From Pyxidicoccus caerfyrddinensis (GTDB lineage: Bacteria > Myxococcota > Myxococcia > Myxococcales > Myxococcaceae), in the NCBI RefSeq assembly GCF_010894405.1, contig NZ_JAAIYA010000033.1, positions 1-64,000 on the forward strand: a DNA stretch of 64,000 nt. The letters run 5' to 3'. The notes beneath the pieces were generated by a model. It did not search any database and was not told the origin of the DNA. It saw only the letters and a program-made list of their open reading frames with translations. Positions 53,841 to 62,525 of this stretch are shown here, piece after piece. Each line of letters begins with the position of its first letter. Position 1 is the first letter of the stretch. The translations under genes were made by a program, and so were the position numbers.

Positions 53841-54190
53841 CTATTCTTTGCAGAGAACCGGCCGGCCGTAGATGGTGCGCCACATCTGTTCAACGGCTAC
53901 CATACATGTCTTGCTTATGAAGAGCCTCTTGATCTGCTCCCATTTGGTACGGTCGAGAGGCCAGTGCCCTTCAGGATGCTTCAAGCCAAAGGCGGAAACG
54001 TGCCATTGACGGTCGTGAAGCGGATACCACCGGATACCAAGAGCGCCGGTCAGGTCACTCTGTACTGAGAAATGGGAGCGGATTCGGCCGAAAACGTTTG
54101 CTTCGTGTCCATTGTAGACGACGGTGAGCCCAGATTTAAAGCGCCGGGCCCCGCTGCGCAGGCCGCGTGGTGATACGGGTGGACCTGGGC
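53841..54190 (-). pseudogene. Headless ORF of unknown family
   Basis: An open frame with no ATG, GTG or TTG near its 5' end encodes a protein-like stretch: SGLTVVYNGHEANVFGRIRS, DLTGALGIRWYPLHDRQWHV, AFGLKHPEGHWPLDRTKWEQ and AVEQMWRTIYGRPVLCKE at the stop. Aromatic-rich and well ordered, so unlikely to be a chance frame. The 5' end dissolves into Pro/Arg-rich junk near 54190. Probably the 3' part of a gene truncated by rearrangement upstream of the TIR-like gene. Confidence 0.35.
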
Positions 54191-54318
54191 GCGGACGGGC
54201 CCATCCCTGGAGGGACGGGCAGTTCCATGATTGATGGTTAATCCTCGTTTGCTGGGAATCGCAGCTGGGATGTCCTAGAAGGGTCTGCTGTCGGCTTCAG
54301 GCATCGAGGGAAACGACC

Positions 54319-55098
54319 ATGTTCAAGAGAGCGGCAGTCCTGGTGGTGAGCTGTGGCGCGTTGCTGGCCGGCTGCGATACCGGCCCGCGAGTCGAGAACG
54401 AGGAGATCATCTCCAACCTGATGGAGGCCGGGTTTCCGGCGGACACCATCACGACCGCCGACAACGCCGTGTACGTGGGGCGCGACGCTCACGTGAGCCT
54501 CGAGGCGTCCCGGGAGATGCTCCAGCCCGCCGAGGGGAGCCACGAGCAATACAGGACGACCAATGTCGTCAGCACCAGCCTGACGAAGATCTGCATCACT
54601 CCCAGCTCGACGTTCAATACCTACAACCGGCTCGTCCAGGGGCTCGACCTGGCCATCGAGAACTTCAATGCCGTGGGGCTCTGCTTCACCCTGGTGCGGG
54701 GCTCGACCACCGGCTGCAGCGCGGTCATCACCGCGCAGACCATGGCCGGCATCGACGGCACGACCGGGTTCCCCTCGGGAGGCCGTCCCGCCGCAAACAT
54801 CAGCATCGGCACCGGGCTGAACAGCACCACCTACAGCCTGGACAAGATTGAGTACGTCATCACCCACACGCTGGGCCACGCGTTCGGGTTCCGCCACTCG
54901 GACTTCTACAACCAGACCATCAGCTGCGGCACCGGTGGCAATGAAGGAAGCGCGGGCGTGGGTGCCATCCACATCCCCGGGACGCCCACCACGTCCACCG
55001 CGGGGGCGTCGCTCATGAATGCCTGCCCCCTGGCGAACGAGACCGGCGAGTTCACCAGCTCGGATATCACCGCACTGAGGAACCTCTACGGCTGCTGA
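54319..55098 (+). CDS. M57 protease-like lipoprotein with catalytic Glu replaced
   Basis: 259 residues. Signal peptide and lipobox GALLAGC. Mature region follows M57 proteins (KICITPSSTFNTYNRLVQGLD, GFPSGGRPAANISIGTGL). The zinc helix reads VITHTLGHAFGFRHSDF: His183, His187 and His193 are kept, but the catalytic Glu (HELGH/HEIGH) is Thr184, encoded by ACG at 54868-54870, two base changes from GAG. Predicted to bind zinc but not cleave. The tail SSDITALRNLYGC is duplicated downstream at about 58480. Start ATG 54319; weak ribosome site. Confidence 0.82.
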   Translation: MFKRAAVLVVSCGALLAGCDTGPRVENEEIISNLMEAGFPADTITTADNAVYVGRDAHVSLEASREMLQPAEGSHEQYRTTNVVSTSLTKICITPSSTFNTYNRLVQGLDLAIENFNAVGLCFTLVRGSTTGCSAVITAQTMAGIDGTTGFPSGGRPAANISIGTGLNSTTYSLDKIEYVITHTLGHAFGFRHSDFYNQTISCGTGGNEGSAGVGAIHIPGTPTTSTAGASLMNACPLANETGEFTSSDITALRNLYGC

Positions 55099-55113
55099 GC
55101 ACGGGGATGTCTC
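55077..55113 (+). repeat. 37-bp direct repeat, copy 1
   Basis: Spans the last codons and stop of the M57-like gene plus about 15 bases downstream. Identical to 58480-58516, so the Fn3/FG-GAP gene lies between two copies. Confidence 0.85.
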
Positions 55114-55160
55114 GGCAGTAGGAAGGACGTCTGGGTAGACTCACCGCCCTTGGAGAGTGA

Positions 55161-58100
55161 ATGCACGTCCAGTCCCGCATGGTGAGTGGAGCAGTGGCGC
55201 TGTTGCTGTCGGCCTGTGTTGCCTGTGGTGGGGAGAGGAAACCTGGGGGGGACATGCCCCGGGTTCCCGGGGCGCCCACGGCGGTCCTCGCCCAGGCACG
55301 GGCGCATGGCGCGCTCGTGCAGTGGACGCCGCCCGCGAACACGGGCAGCTCCGCCATCACGAGCTACACGGTGACGGCGAGCCCGGGCGGGACGACGACC
55401 GTCTCCTCCGGCACCTCCCTCGCGGTGACGGGCCTTGCCAATGGCACCGCGTACACCTTCACCGTGCGCGCCACCAATGCATGGGGTTCCGGAGAGGACT
55501 CCGCGCCCTCGGCGCCCATTACGACCCCGGATGCTCCCGGCGCGCCTGGCGAGCCTCACGCGGTGGCGGACGTCCGCTCGGCCACGCTCACCTGGGCGGC
55601 GCCCGACCCCCATGGCGACCCCGTCCAGGAGTACACCGTCCGTGTGCAGCCGGACGCGCCTCGAAGTGCCACGGTCGTGAGCGGCACCCAGGCCGTGGTG
55701 ACCGGGCTCGACGACGCGACGACGTACACCTTCACGGTGTCCGCGCGGAACGCCCTGGGCGAGGGGCCCGCGGCAACGTTCCCGGCCGTCACGACTCCCG
55801 TCGCCACACCGGCTGCGCCCGGGGACGTGCGTGCGACGGTGTCCGGCGCGGGCCGGGTGACGGTCTCCTGGCAGGCGCCCTACGCCAACGGAGGCAAGCC
55901 CCTCACCGGCTACGCGGTGACAGCCAGCCCGGGCGGGGCCACCGTCAGCACCGCGCCCACCGAAACCACCGCCACGTTCACGGGCCTGGGGCCCGGCACC
56001 GCGTACACGTTCACCGTGCGCGCCTCCAATGAGGTGGGATTGGGAACGGCCTCCCAGCCCTCCGCGCCGGTGACGACGCCCGACGTGCCGGCCGCGCCCA
56101 CCTCCGTGTCCGTGATGGCGGGCGGCTCGCGGGCCACGGTGTCCTGGCGGGCGCCGGTGTCGGGTGGCGAGAACCCCGTCACCGGCTACACGGTGGCCGT
56201 GAGCCCCGGGAACATCACCGCCGACATCTCGGGGAACCGGACGACGGCGGTGGTGCAGGGGCTGGTGGCCTCCACGTCCTACAGCTTCACCGTCCGGGCG
56301 AAGAACGCGGTGGGCACCGGACGGCCCTCCGCGCCCGTCACGGCCCGGCCCCCGGCGTCCTGCGGACGGCTGGGCTTCCCGACGCTCCCGCTGTTGCCCA
56401 CGCAGGAAACGCCCGCGGCCATGCTCACCGCGGACTTCAACGCGGACGGCAAGCCGGACCTCGCCTGGGTGGGCCATGGCGGCGTCCGCGTCCTGCTGGG
56501 CAAGGGGGGCGGCGCCTTCGAGGACGAGAAGGACTCCGCCACGACGACCCGGCCTGCCGCGGTGGTGACCGTGGACCTCGACAAGGACGGCCATCAGGAC
56601 CTCGTCACCGTGGACGACTTCAACGACGAGCTGCGCCTGCTGAGCGGCGAGGGGGATGGCACGTTCCCCGTGTCGGTGGGCGTGCACATCGGCGACCAGC
56701 CGCTCGGCGTCGCCGTGGCGGACTTCGACGCGGATGGCTGGCTGGATGTCATGACCGCCAACCAGGGGAGCAACACCTCCTCCCTGCTGCTGAAAGCGGG
56801 AGACCTGCTGACGGCCAGGCTCCTCACCATCCCCACGGGGGTGGGCGCACGGGCAGTCCTCACCGGTGACTTCAACCGGGACGGCCGGCAGGACTTCGCC
56901 ACGGCCAACGCCACCGACCAGACCGTGAGCGTGCACCTGGGCAACGGGGACGGCACCTTCGCCGCGCGGAAGGACTTCGCCACCGGAGCCTCCGCGTGGG
57001 CGCTGACGGCCGGTGACTTCAACGAGGACGGCCGGCAGGACTTCGCCACGAGCAACTTCGGCAACGACACCGTGAGCGTGCTGCTCGGCAACGGGGACGG
57101 CACGTTCGGAGCCGCGAGCAGTCTGGGGACGCTCATCTGGCCCAGGGCCGTGACGGCCCGGGACCTGGACGGTGATGGCCACCAGGACCTGGTGGTGACG
57201 GTCTACGCCGGCATCAGCGTGCTGCCCGGAAAGGGGGATGGCACCTTCGCGGCCAGGCGGGACTTCAAGCACGGCCTGAGCGCGGTGGACCTGGCGCTGG
57301 CGGACTTCAATTCCGACGGCCGGCTGGATGTCGCCGTGGCCTACCAGTACGCGAAGGGCATCGGGCTGCTGCTGGGCAACGGGGGTGGGACCTTCTCCGT
57401 CTGGAAGAACTACGCCACCGGCGCGGAGCCGCTCTCCGTGGCATCAGCGGACTTCAACGGGGACGGCGTGCCGGACCTCGTCTCGGCCAACAGCGCGGCC
57501 AGCTCGGTGAGCGTGCTGACGGGCACGGGAGACGGGGCCTTCGGCGGCCGGCGTGACTACGTGACGCAGCGCAGCCCCGCGTACGTGCTGCCGGGGGACC
57601 TGGACAATGACGGCAAGGTGGACCTCCTCGCCTATGACGGCTTCTCCACGGTGGCGAGCGTGCTGGCGGGCCACGGGGATGGCGTCTTCGACGCACCGCT
57701 GGGCTTCTACCTGTGGCCGTACCGGGTGCTGCTGGAGGACGTCAGCGGCGACGGCAAGCTGGACCTCATCGCGGCGAACGCCGGTGGGGCGCAACTGCAG
57801 CTCGGCCGCGGGGACCGGACCTTCACCGACTTGAAGTACCTGGATGCAGGCCACACCGCCAACGCCGTGGCGGTGGCGGACTTCAACAACGATGGCTTGC
57901 TGGACATCGCGGCGGCCGACGACCTCGACAAGAGCGTCCGCGTGCTGATGGGCACGGGGAACGGCGCCTTCTCCAGCGCGAAGAGGACCCCGACGCCGGG
58001 GGTGTTCAAGCTGGTGGCGGCGGACCTCGACGCGGATGGCAGAATGGACCTGGTGGCCGGGACACGCCTGCAGGACAGCGTGCTGCGGGTGCTGCTGGGC

Positions 58101-58412
58101 CAGGGGGATGGCACCTTCGTGGTCAAGGCGCAGTACCCCGTGGGCTATTCGCCGGACAACCTCTCCGTGGCCGACCTCAACGGCGATGGCCGGGCCGACC
58201 TCCTCTTCACGGCGGACGATGGACGCGACGTCATCACCACCCTGATGGGCCAGGGAGACGGTACCTTCGGCGAGCGGATGGACCTGCTGGCTGGCCACAT
58301 CTCGGAATTCACACCCGTGGATGTGAATGGTGACGGCAGGATGGACCTCGCCGTGGCCGACCGTTACGCCGGCGCCGTGAGCATCCTGCCCACCACCTGC
58401 GTCGCCCCGTGA
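55161..58412 (+). CDS. Lipoprotein with four Fn3 domains and FG-GAP/VCBS repeats
   Basis: 1083 residues. Signal peptide with a Cys after VALLLSAC or CVAC. Residues about 35-400 contain four fibronectin type III domains (each with W.AP...GG.P..GY.V.VSPG and TAYTFTVRA.N..G.G). From about 415 to the end come some twelve FG-GAP/VCBS repeats (VADFDADGWLDVMTANQGSN, DFNRDGRQDFATAN, LLGNGDGTF) forming a beta-propeller with Ca-binding-like DxDxDG loops. Likely a surface adhesin or glycan-binding protein. Starts 62 bases after the M57 gene. Confidence 0.9.
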   Translation: MHVQSRMVSGAVALLLSACVACGGERKPGGDMPRVPGAPTAVLAQARAHGALVQWTPPANTGSSAITSYTVTASPGGTTTVSSGTSLAVTGLANGTAYTFTVRATNAWGSGEDSAPSAPITTPDAPGAPGEPHAVADVRSATLTWAAPDPHGDPVQEYTVRVQPDAPRSATVVSGTQAVVTGLDDATTYTFTVSARNALGEGPAATFPAVTTPVATPAAPGDVRATVSGAGRVTVSWQAPYANGGKPLTGYAVTASPGGATVSTAPTETTATFTGLGPGTAYTFTVRASNEVGLGTASQPSAPVTTPDVPAAPTSVSVMAGGSRATVSWRAPVSGGENPVTGYTVAVSPGNITADISGNRTTAVVQGLVASTSYSFTVRAKNAVGTGRPSAPVTARPPASCGRLGFPTLPLLPTQETPAAMLTADFNADGKPDLAWVGHGGVRVLLGKGGGAFEDEKDSATTTRPAAVVTVDLDKDGHQDLVTVDDFNDELRLLSGEGDGTFPVSVGVHIGDQPLGVAVADFDADGWLDVMTANQGSNTSSLLLKAGDLLTARLLTIPTGVGARAVLTGDFNRDGRQDFATANATDQTVSVHLGNGDGTFAARKDFATGASAWALTAGDFNEDGRQDFATSNFGNDTVSVLLGNGDGTFGAASSLGTLIWPRAVTARDLDGDGHQDLVVTVYAGISVLPGKGDGTFAARRDFKHGLSAVDLALADFNSDGRLDVAVAYQYAKGIGLLLGNGGGTFSVWKNYATGAEPLSVASADFNGDGVPDLVSANSAASSVSVLTGTGDGAFGGRRDYVTQRSPAYVLPGDLDNDGKVDLLAYDGFSTVASVLAGHGDGVFDAPLGFYLWPYRVLLEDVSGDGKLDLIAANAGGAQLQLGRGDRTFTDLKYLDAGHTANAVAVADFNNDGLLDIAAADDLDKSVRVLMGTGNGAFSSAKRTPTPGVFKLVAADLDADGRMDLVAGTRLQDSVLRVLLGQGDGTFVVKAQYPVGYSPDNLSVADLNGDGRADLLFTADDGRDVITTLMGQGDGTFGERMDLLAGHISEFTPVDVNGDGRMDLAVADRYAGAVSILPTTCVAP

Positions 58413-58434
58413 CTCCTCCGCCGGGGTAGGGAGC

Positions 58435-58480
58435 CCGAGGCCGCGAGTGGCGCGGCTGCCAGCCCATCCTCCGCGGTCAG
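58435..58480 (+). repeat. 46-bp direct repeat, copy 1
   Basis: Starts CCGAGGCCGCGAGTGGCG. Matches 59098-59143 with a single C/T difference. It abuts the 37-bp repeat, so two different repeats meet end to end at 58480. Confidence 0.85.
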
Positions 58481-58516
58481 AGGAACCTCTACGGCTGCTG
58501 AGCACGGGGATGTCTC
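58480..58516 (+). repeat. 37-bp direct repeat, copy 2 (M57 3'-end remnant)
   Basis: Identical to 55077-55113. It reads as RNLYGC-stop in frame, the last residues of an M57-like gene whose body is missing here. Confidence 0.85.
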
Positions 58517-58529
58517 TGCGTGAAGGGCT

Positions 58530-58964
58530 TCAGCGCTTCTTCGCTGGCAGCGTGTACTTGCCAGCGAAGGTGTAGCGCACCGCGACCGGGTGTCCCTTCA
58601 AGGTGGCGGGCTTGAAGCGCCAGGTCTTCACCGCGTCCATGATGGCCTTGTCCATGTGACGCAATGGCTTGAGATTCAGGCAGTCGGTCACCTCTCCGGT
58701 GAGCCGGATGGTGCACTGGAGCACGAACCTGCCCTCGACGCGCGCGGCGAGCGCCTCTGGCGTGTACTTCGGCAGCTCCCCGCTGAGCTGCTCCGGTCGC
58801 GTCATGCTCGCACCGAAGGGCAACACGTCATCAGGGCCCGGCGGCTGGGCGAGGAAGTGCTCGAGGTATTGCCCCATCCCCGCGTCTGGAGCCGCGGCAC
58901 GCGACTCCTGGCTGGCGGCGAGTCCCGGGACCACGAGAACGCAGAGGATGAGGAGCAGGCGCAT
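58530..58964 (-). CDS. Exported TonB C-terminal-domain protein
   Basis: 144 residues. Signal peptide MRLLLILCVLVVPGLAASQ. C-terminal TonB-like domain: YTPEALAARVEGRFVLQCTI, TGEVTDCLNLKPLRHMDKAI and VKTWRFKPATLKGHPVAVRY, the full pattern of TonB/TolA C-terminal folds. It lacks the N-terminal membrane anchor and proline-rich arm of a real TonB, so it is a free periplasmic domain, as is common in myxobacteria. It lies between the two 46-bp repeats. Confidence 0.88.
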   Translation of the reverse strand: MRLLLILCVLVVPGLAASQESRAAAPDAGMGQYLEHFLAQPPGPDDVLPFGASMTRPEQLSGELPKYTPEALAARVEGRFVLQCTIRLTGEVTDCLNLKPLRHMDKAIMDAVKTWRFKPATLKGHPVAVRYTFAGKYTLPAKKR

Positions 58965-59097
58965 GGTGCTCCCCTGCTTAAGCGCCTCCGCGAAGAGACG
59001 AAAGACGCTTCCGGCCCGCCCCTCCCCAGGGGAGCGCTGGCTCCTCGGTCAGGGGCGAGGCAGTGGCTACACTGCTTCCGCCAGACAGTCAGGAGCC

Positions 59098-59143
59098 CCG
59101 AGGCCGCGAGTGGCGCGGCTGCCAGCCCATCCTTCGCGGTCAG
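59098..59143 (+). repeat. 46-bp direct repeat, copy 2
   Basis: Second copy of 58435-58480 with one mismatch; precedes the subtilase gene by about 165 bases. Confidence 0.85.
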
Positions 59144-59308
59144 GGGCAATGCCTGTCACGTGACGGTCGGGCCAGCAAGGATTCACCAGCGCACGGCTGG
59201 ACGCCGTCCGTCCCCAGAATCAAATCCAGACGCCGCCGCGTTGGGTGTATCGCCTCCCGCGCCGGAAGCGCCGGCCGCATCGATGTCGATGCGCGCGGTG
59301 GGGGAGTC

Positions 59309-60778
59309 ATGACGATATTTGGCAAGCGGAACGGTAACGGGGGCACGGTGCCGGGCCCCGAGGACACGGAATATACGGGGCGCTACATCGTCCTCCTTCC
59401 GGAGGGGACGACGGAGCAGGGGATGCGCTCGCTCCAGAAGGCCGTGGGCGTCAAGGCGACAGTCGTGAGGGGAGACCGGCCCGAGGACCAGCCGGATGTC
59501 CACACGGAGAACGTCATCTTCTCGGACATCGGGGCCGCCGTCGTGCAGATGGACCCTGACCAGCTCAGGTCCCTGTCCGTGGCGGACGAGAAGGGGGGCA
59601 TGCCCTTCCTGGCGGTCGAGCCGGAGCGGGTCGTCCGTGCCATCGGCGTCGAGCCGGGCTCGAACGGCTTCGGCACGTCCCTGCCCATGCCGCTCTGGTC
59701 GGAGACGGCCTTGTCGTCCGGTGCGCTGACTCCGGTGCAGCAGGGCGGCGCGTTCGCCCTGGAAGGGCAACCGCCAATGGGGATGCCCCTCGCGGAGGCC
59801 GCGTCCCAGGACGTCACCGCGGCGTACCTTCGGGGCTACAGGGACTCCGTCGTCGAGCTCGTGGACCGGTTGCTGGCGGACGGGGGCCTCTCGGTGAGGG
59901 AGAGCATTGCCCCGCAGCCGCGGGGCTGGAACGAGAGTGAGGCGACCTGGGGCCTGCAGGCGACGGGCGTCGCCGCCTCGCGGATGACGGGGCGGGGCGT
60001 GAAGGTGGCCGTGCTGGACACCGGCTTCGGTCCCCACCGGGACTTCGGCGGCCGGAACTTCCTCACCGCCTCCTTCATCCAGGGACAACTGGTCGCGGAC
60101 GGGCAGGGCCACGGCACGCACTGTGTCGGCGTCTCCTGCGGGTTCCGACCCGCGACGAAGGTCCCCCGCTACGGAGTCGCGTATGAGGCCGACATCCTCG
60201 TCGGCAAGGTGCTGAGCAACGAGGGAAGTGGCGCGGATGGAGGCATCCTCGCGGGCATCAACTGGGCCGTGGCGCAGGGCGCCCAGCTCATATCCATGTC
60301 CCTGGGGGCAGGGACCCGGCCCGGAGATACCTACAGCCAGGTCTACGAAGGCGTTGCCCGGCGCGCGCTGCTACGCGGCACGCTCATCATCGCCGCGGCG
60401 GGCAACGAGAGCCGGCGTCCCTCGGTCATCCGTCCCGTGGGACACCCGGCGAACTGCCCCTCCATCGTGGCCGTCGCGGCGCTCGATTCAGCGCTCCAGG
60501 TGGCCTGGTTCTCGTGCGGGGCGGTGAACCCGAACGGGGGCGAGGTGAACATCGCGGCCCCCGGTGTCGACGTCTACTCGTCGGTTCCGCTGCCTCCCTT
60601 CTACCGGCGGCTCTCGGGGACGAGCATGGCCACGCCGCACGTCGCGGGCATCGCCGCGTTGTTCGCCCAGGCGACGAACAAGAATGGCCTGGCGCTGTGG
60701 CAGGCCATGGCACGCGCGGTGAAACGCCTGCCGCTCAACGCGAGTGACGTCGGTCTGGGGCTCGTCCAGGCACCTTGA
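59309..60778 (+). CDS. Subtilisin-like serine protease (S8)
   Basis: 489 residues, no classical signal peptide. Catalytic triad visible: Asp237 (VAVLDTGFG), His268 (GHGTHCVGV), Ser439 (LSGTSMATPHVAG), with the oxyanion Asn in IIAAAGNES. The N-terminal about 220 residues begin with an I9-like propeptide strand (YTGRYIVLLPEGTTEQGMRS) and then unassigned sequence. Start MTIFGKRNG with GGGGGAG before it. A small prodomain-like gene follows 57 bases later. Absence of a Sec signal suggests cytosolic action or a specialised export route. Confidence 0.92.
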   Translation: MTIFGKRNGNGGTVPGPEDTEYTGRYIVLLPEGTTEQGMRSLQKAVGVKATVVRGDRPEDQPDVHTENVIFSDIGAAVVQMDPDQLRSLSVADEKGGMPFLAVEPERVVRAIGVEPGSNGFGTSLPMPLWSETALSSGALTPVQQGGAFALEGQPPMGMPLAEAASQDVTAAYLRGYRDSVVELVDRLLADGGLSVRESIAPQPRGWNESEATWGLQATGVAASRMTGRGVKVAVLDTGFGPHRDFGGRNFLTASFIQGQLVADGQGHGTHCVGVSCGFRPATKVPRYGVAYEADILVGKVLSNEGSGADGGILAGINWAVAQGAQLISMSLGAGTRPGDTYSQVYEGVARRALLRGTLIIAAAGNESRRPSVIRPVGHPANCPSIVAVAALDSALQVAWFSCGAVNPNGGEVNIAAPGVDVYSSVPLPPFYRRLSGTSMATPHVAGIAALFAQATNKNGLALWQAMARAVKRLPLNASDVGLGLVQAP

Positions 60779-60835
60779 GCCGCACCGCCCCGTGGCGCTC
60801 CACGGCACCTGCCTCTTCAGGAACGGAGCTCGGCC

Positions 60836-61075
60836 TTGCCATCGAAAACCCCGGTCTCCGTCCTGATTGAGGCGTCACCTCCGGACCGCTTCGAGGATGT
60901 GGTCGCCCGGCTCCGGGCGGCCGGCCTCGAAGTCGACCAGGTGCTCGAGGAGTCCGGCGTGGTGCTGGGAAGCGCCGCGCCGGACCGGCTTCCCGCGCTC
61001 AGGGCCGTCAGGGGGGCGACGGTGGAGGCGCAGCGCTCGTTTCAGCACGCGCCTCCGGACTCCGACGTCCAGTGA
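60836..61075 (+). CDS. Stand-alone S8 prodomain/I9-like small protein
   Basis: 79 residues starting at a TTG, with GGAG seven bases upstream. Pattern VSVLIEASPPDRFEDVVARL then RAAGLEVDQVLEESGVVLGS and LPALRAVRGATVEAQRSF is a beta-alpha-beta-beta-alpha-beta ferredoxin-like fold as in I9 propeptides, ending QHAPPDSDVQ, which resembles the end of free I9-like proteins. Located directly after a subtilase, so an in-trans inhibitor or folding helper is likely. Databases sometimes label this family ketohydroxyglutarate aldolase, which its size makes implausible. Confidence 0.75.
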   Translation: MPSKTPVSVLIEASPPDRFEDVVARLRAAGLEVDQVLEESGVVLGSAAPDRLPALRAVRGATVEAQRSFQHAPPDSDVQ

Positions 61076-61208
61076 GGCGGCGCGGGCCCGTCCCTCCTGC
61101 CGCCAGTCCATCGGGTCCGGTGTTCTCCAGGCGTCTCCTCATCAGCCGGCGTTTGCAGGCGGGGAAGCCCCGGCACTACGGTCGCAAGGCAGCGGGAGGG
61201 CTGCCGAC

Positions 61209-61844
61209 ATGCGAATCGTGGTCATCGGTGCATCGCAGGGGACAGGCGCGCTGGCGGTGCGGACGGCGCTGGAGCGCGGGCATTCCGTCACGGCCTTCGC
61301 CCGGAGCCCGGAGAAGCTGGTGCTCGAGCACCCGAAGCTCACCCGGCTGAAGGGTGACTTCCACCAGCGGTCCTCCGTGGACGAGGCGGTTCGCGGGCAG
61401 GACGCGGTCATCGTCACCGCTTCGTCCACGTCGCTCAAGGGCTTCAAGGAGAACCCGAACTACTTCTCCCAGGGCACGGCCTACGTCATCGAGGCGATGA
61501 AGGCGCAGGGTATCCGCAGGCTGTCGGTCCTGAGCGCGCTGGGGACGGGGGAGAGCCGGCGGCTCGCCAACTTCATCGTCGACAAGCTGGTCATCTCCTT
61601 CCTGTTGAAGGCGCCTTTCGAGGACCACGAACGCCAGGAGCGCCTCGTGCGGGACAGCGGGCTCGACTGGGTCATCGCGCGGCCCGGCCGGCTCACCAAC
61701 GGGCCGGCCCGAAAGCGGTACGTGAAGAAGACGGCCATCGAGAAGGTGCCGTCCTCCATCTCCCGGGCCGACGTGGCCGACTTCCTGGTCGAGGCCGTGG
61801 AAGCCGACACCTGGGTGCGGCAGGCCGTCCAGCTCGGCGGCTGA
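61209..61844 (+). CDS. NAD(P)-binding atypical SDR (NmrA/BLVRB-like)
   Basis: 211 residues. Rossmann start MRIVVIGASQGTGALAVRTA with the GxxGxG-type loop, then DAVIVTASSTS, RRLSVLSALGTGESR and a DWVIARPGRLTNG segment typical of NAD(P)H-binding SDR_a5/BLVRB-like proteins. The active-site Tyr-xxx-Lys of classical SDRs is absent. Ribosome site GGGAGGG about eight bases upstream. Monocistronic, with a hairpin 15 bases after the stop. Probably a flavin/quinone reductase or regulatory NADPH sensor. Confidence 0.88.
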   Translation: MRIVVIGASQGTGALAVRTALERGHSVTAFARSPEKLVLEHPKLTRLKGDFHQRSSVDEAVRGQDAVIVTASSTSLKGFKENPNYFSQGTAYVIEAMKAQGIRRLSVLSALGTGESRRLANFIVDKLVISFLLKAPFEDHERQERLVRDSGLDWVIARPGRLTNGPARKRYVKKTAIEKVPSSISRADVADFLVEAVEADTWVRQAVQLGG

Positions 61845-61858
61845 GCCTGAAGAAGCAC

Positions 61859-61880
61859 CGGGGCGGCGTGGGCCGCCCCG
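61859..61880 (+). terminator. Hairpin after the SDR gene
   Basis: Perfect nine-base stem CGGGGCGGC / GCCGCCCCG with a four-base loop, followed by TCATGAT. No T-run, but position and stability suit a transcription end. Confidence 0.6.
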
Positions 61881-61910
61881 TCATGATGAACAGCGATTAG
61901 CACTACTGCG

Positions 61911-62474
61911 TCAGGGGCCCGAGGGGTGAACGGGGAGACCGAGCAGGCTGCGTGAGGCGCGTCGGTGGTTGGAGCGGTGGCAGGTGGGACAGCGAGGCAG
62001 CCAGGTGGCAATCACGCGCGCCATGGCGAGCCGTACGGTGATGAAGCTGTCGTGGAAGTGTCGCTCAGGCTGGGAGCGGCTGCGTGTGGGCTTCAGCCGC
62101 CCCTCGGGCCGAAGGGGGAAACGCCGCGCGCGTTCGGCAATGATGAACGCGTAGCAGCACAGCGCTACGGAGACATGGTGATGCCAACCGGGGAAGCGGC
62201 GGCCTTCGTAATGGTCCAGGCCCAGCTCGCCCTTGAGGTCCTCGTAGACGCGCTCGGTTCTCCAGCGCTGCATCACCAGGCAGATGAGTTGCTTTTTCGT
62301 CCTGCGCTCCGGCAGGGAACCCAGGAAGTAATTGGCGGGCTCGGGCTCACTGCGGTTCGTAGCGCCCGCATGCGTGCACGTTGGCCCGTAGAGGGGCAAG
62401 AGAACTCCACGCTCGCTGCCACGCTGCCTGCGGGAGGACAACGCTGGGCGCCTCATCGCATCGTGCGATCGCAC
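61911..62474 (-). pseudogene. IS701-type transposase C-terminal remnant
   Basis: The frame contains ANYFLGSLPERRTKKQLICL, MQRWRTERVYEDLKGELGLD, HYEGRRFPGWHHHVSVALCC and YAFIIAERAR, the conserved C-terminal region of IS701-type transposases, with the E of RVYEDLKGELGLDHYEGR being the last DDE residue. The first two-thirds of the protein, including both Asp residues, are missing, and the N-terminal 45 codons of this frame are unrelated. A dead fragment about 560 bases long. Confidence 0.8.
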
Positions 62475-62525
62475 CTCAGCGGTCGGGACGCGGGTCGAGG
62501 GCGAGGCCCCTGAAGGGGTAGGATG

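Noticed and set aside
60836..61075. Ketohydroxyglutarate aldolase
   Set aside because: This label is sometimes attached to such small proteins, but 79 residues cannot form the aldolase barrel; I9-like fold and subtilase neighbour fit better.
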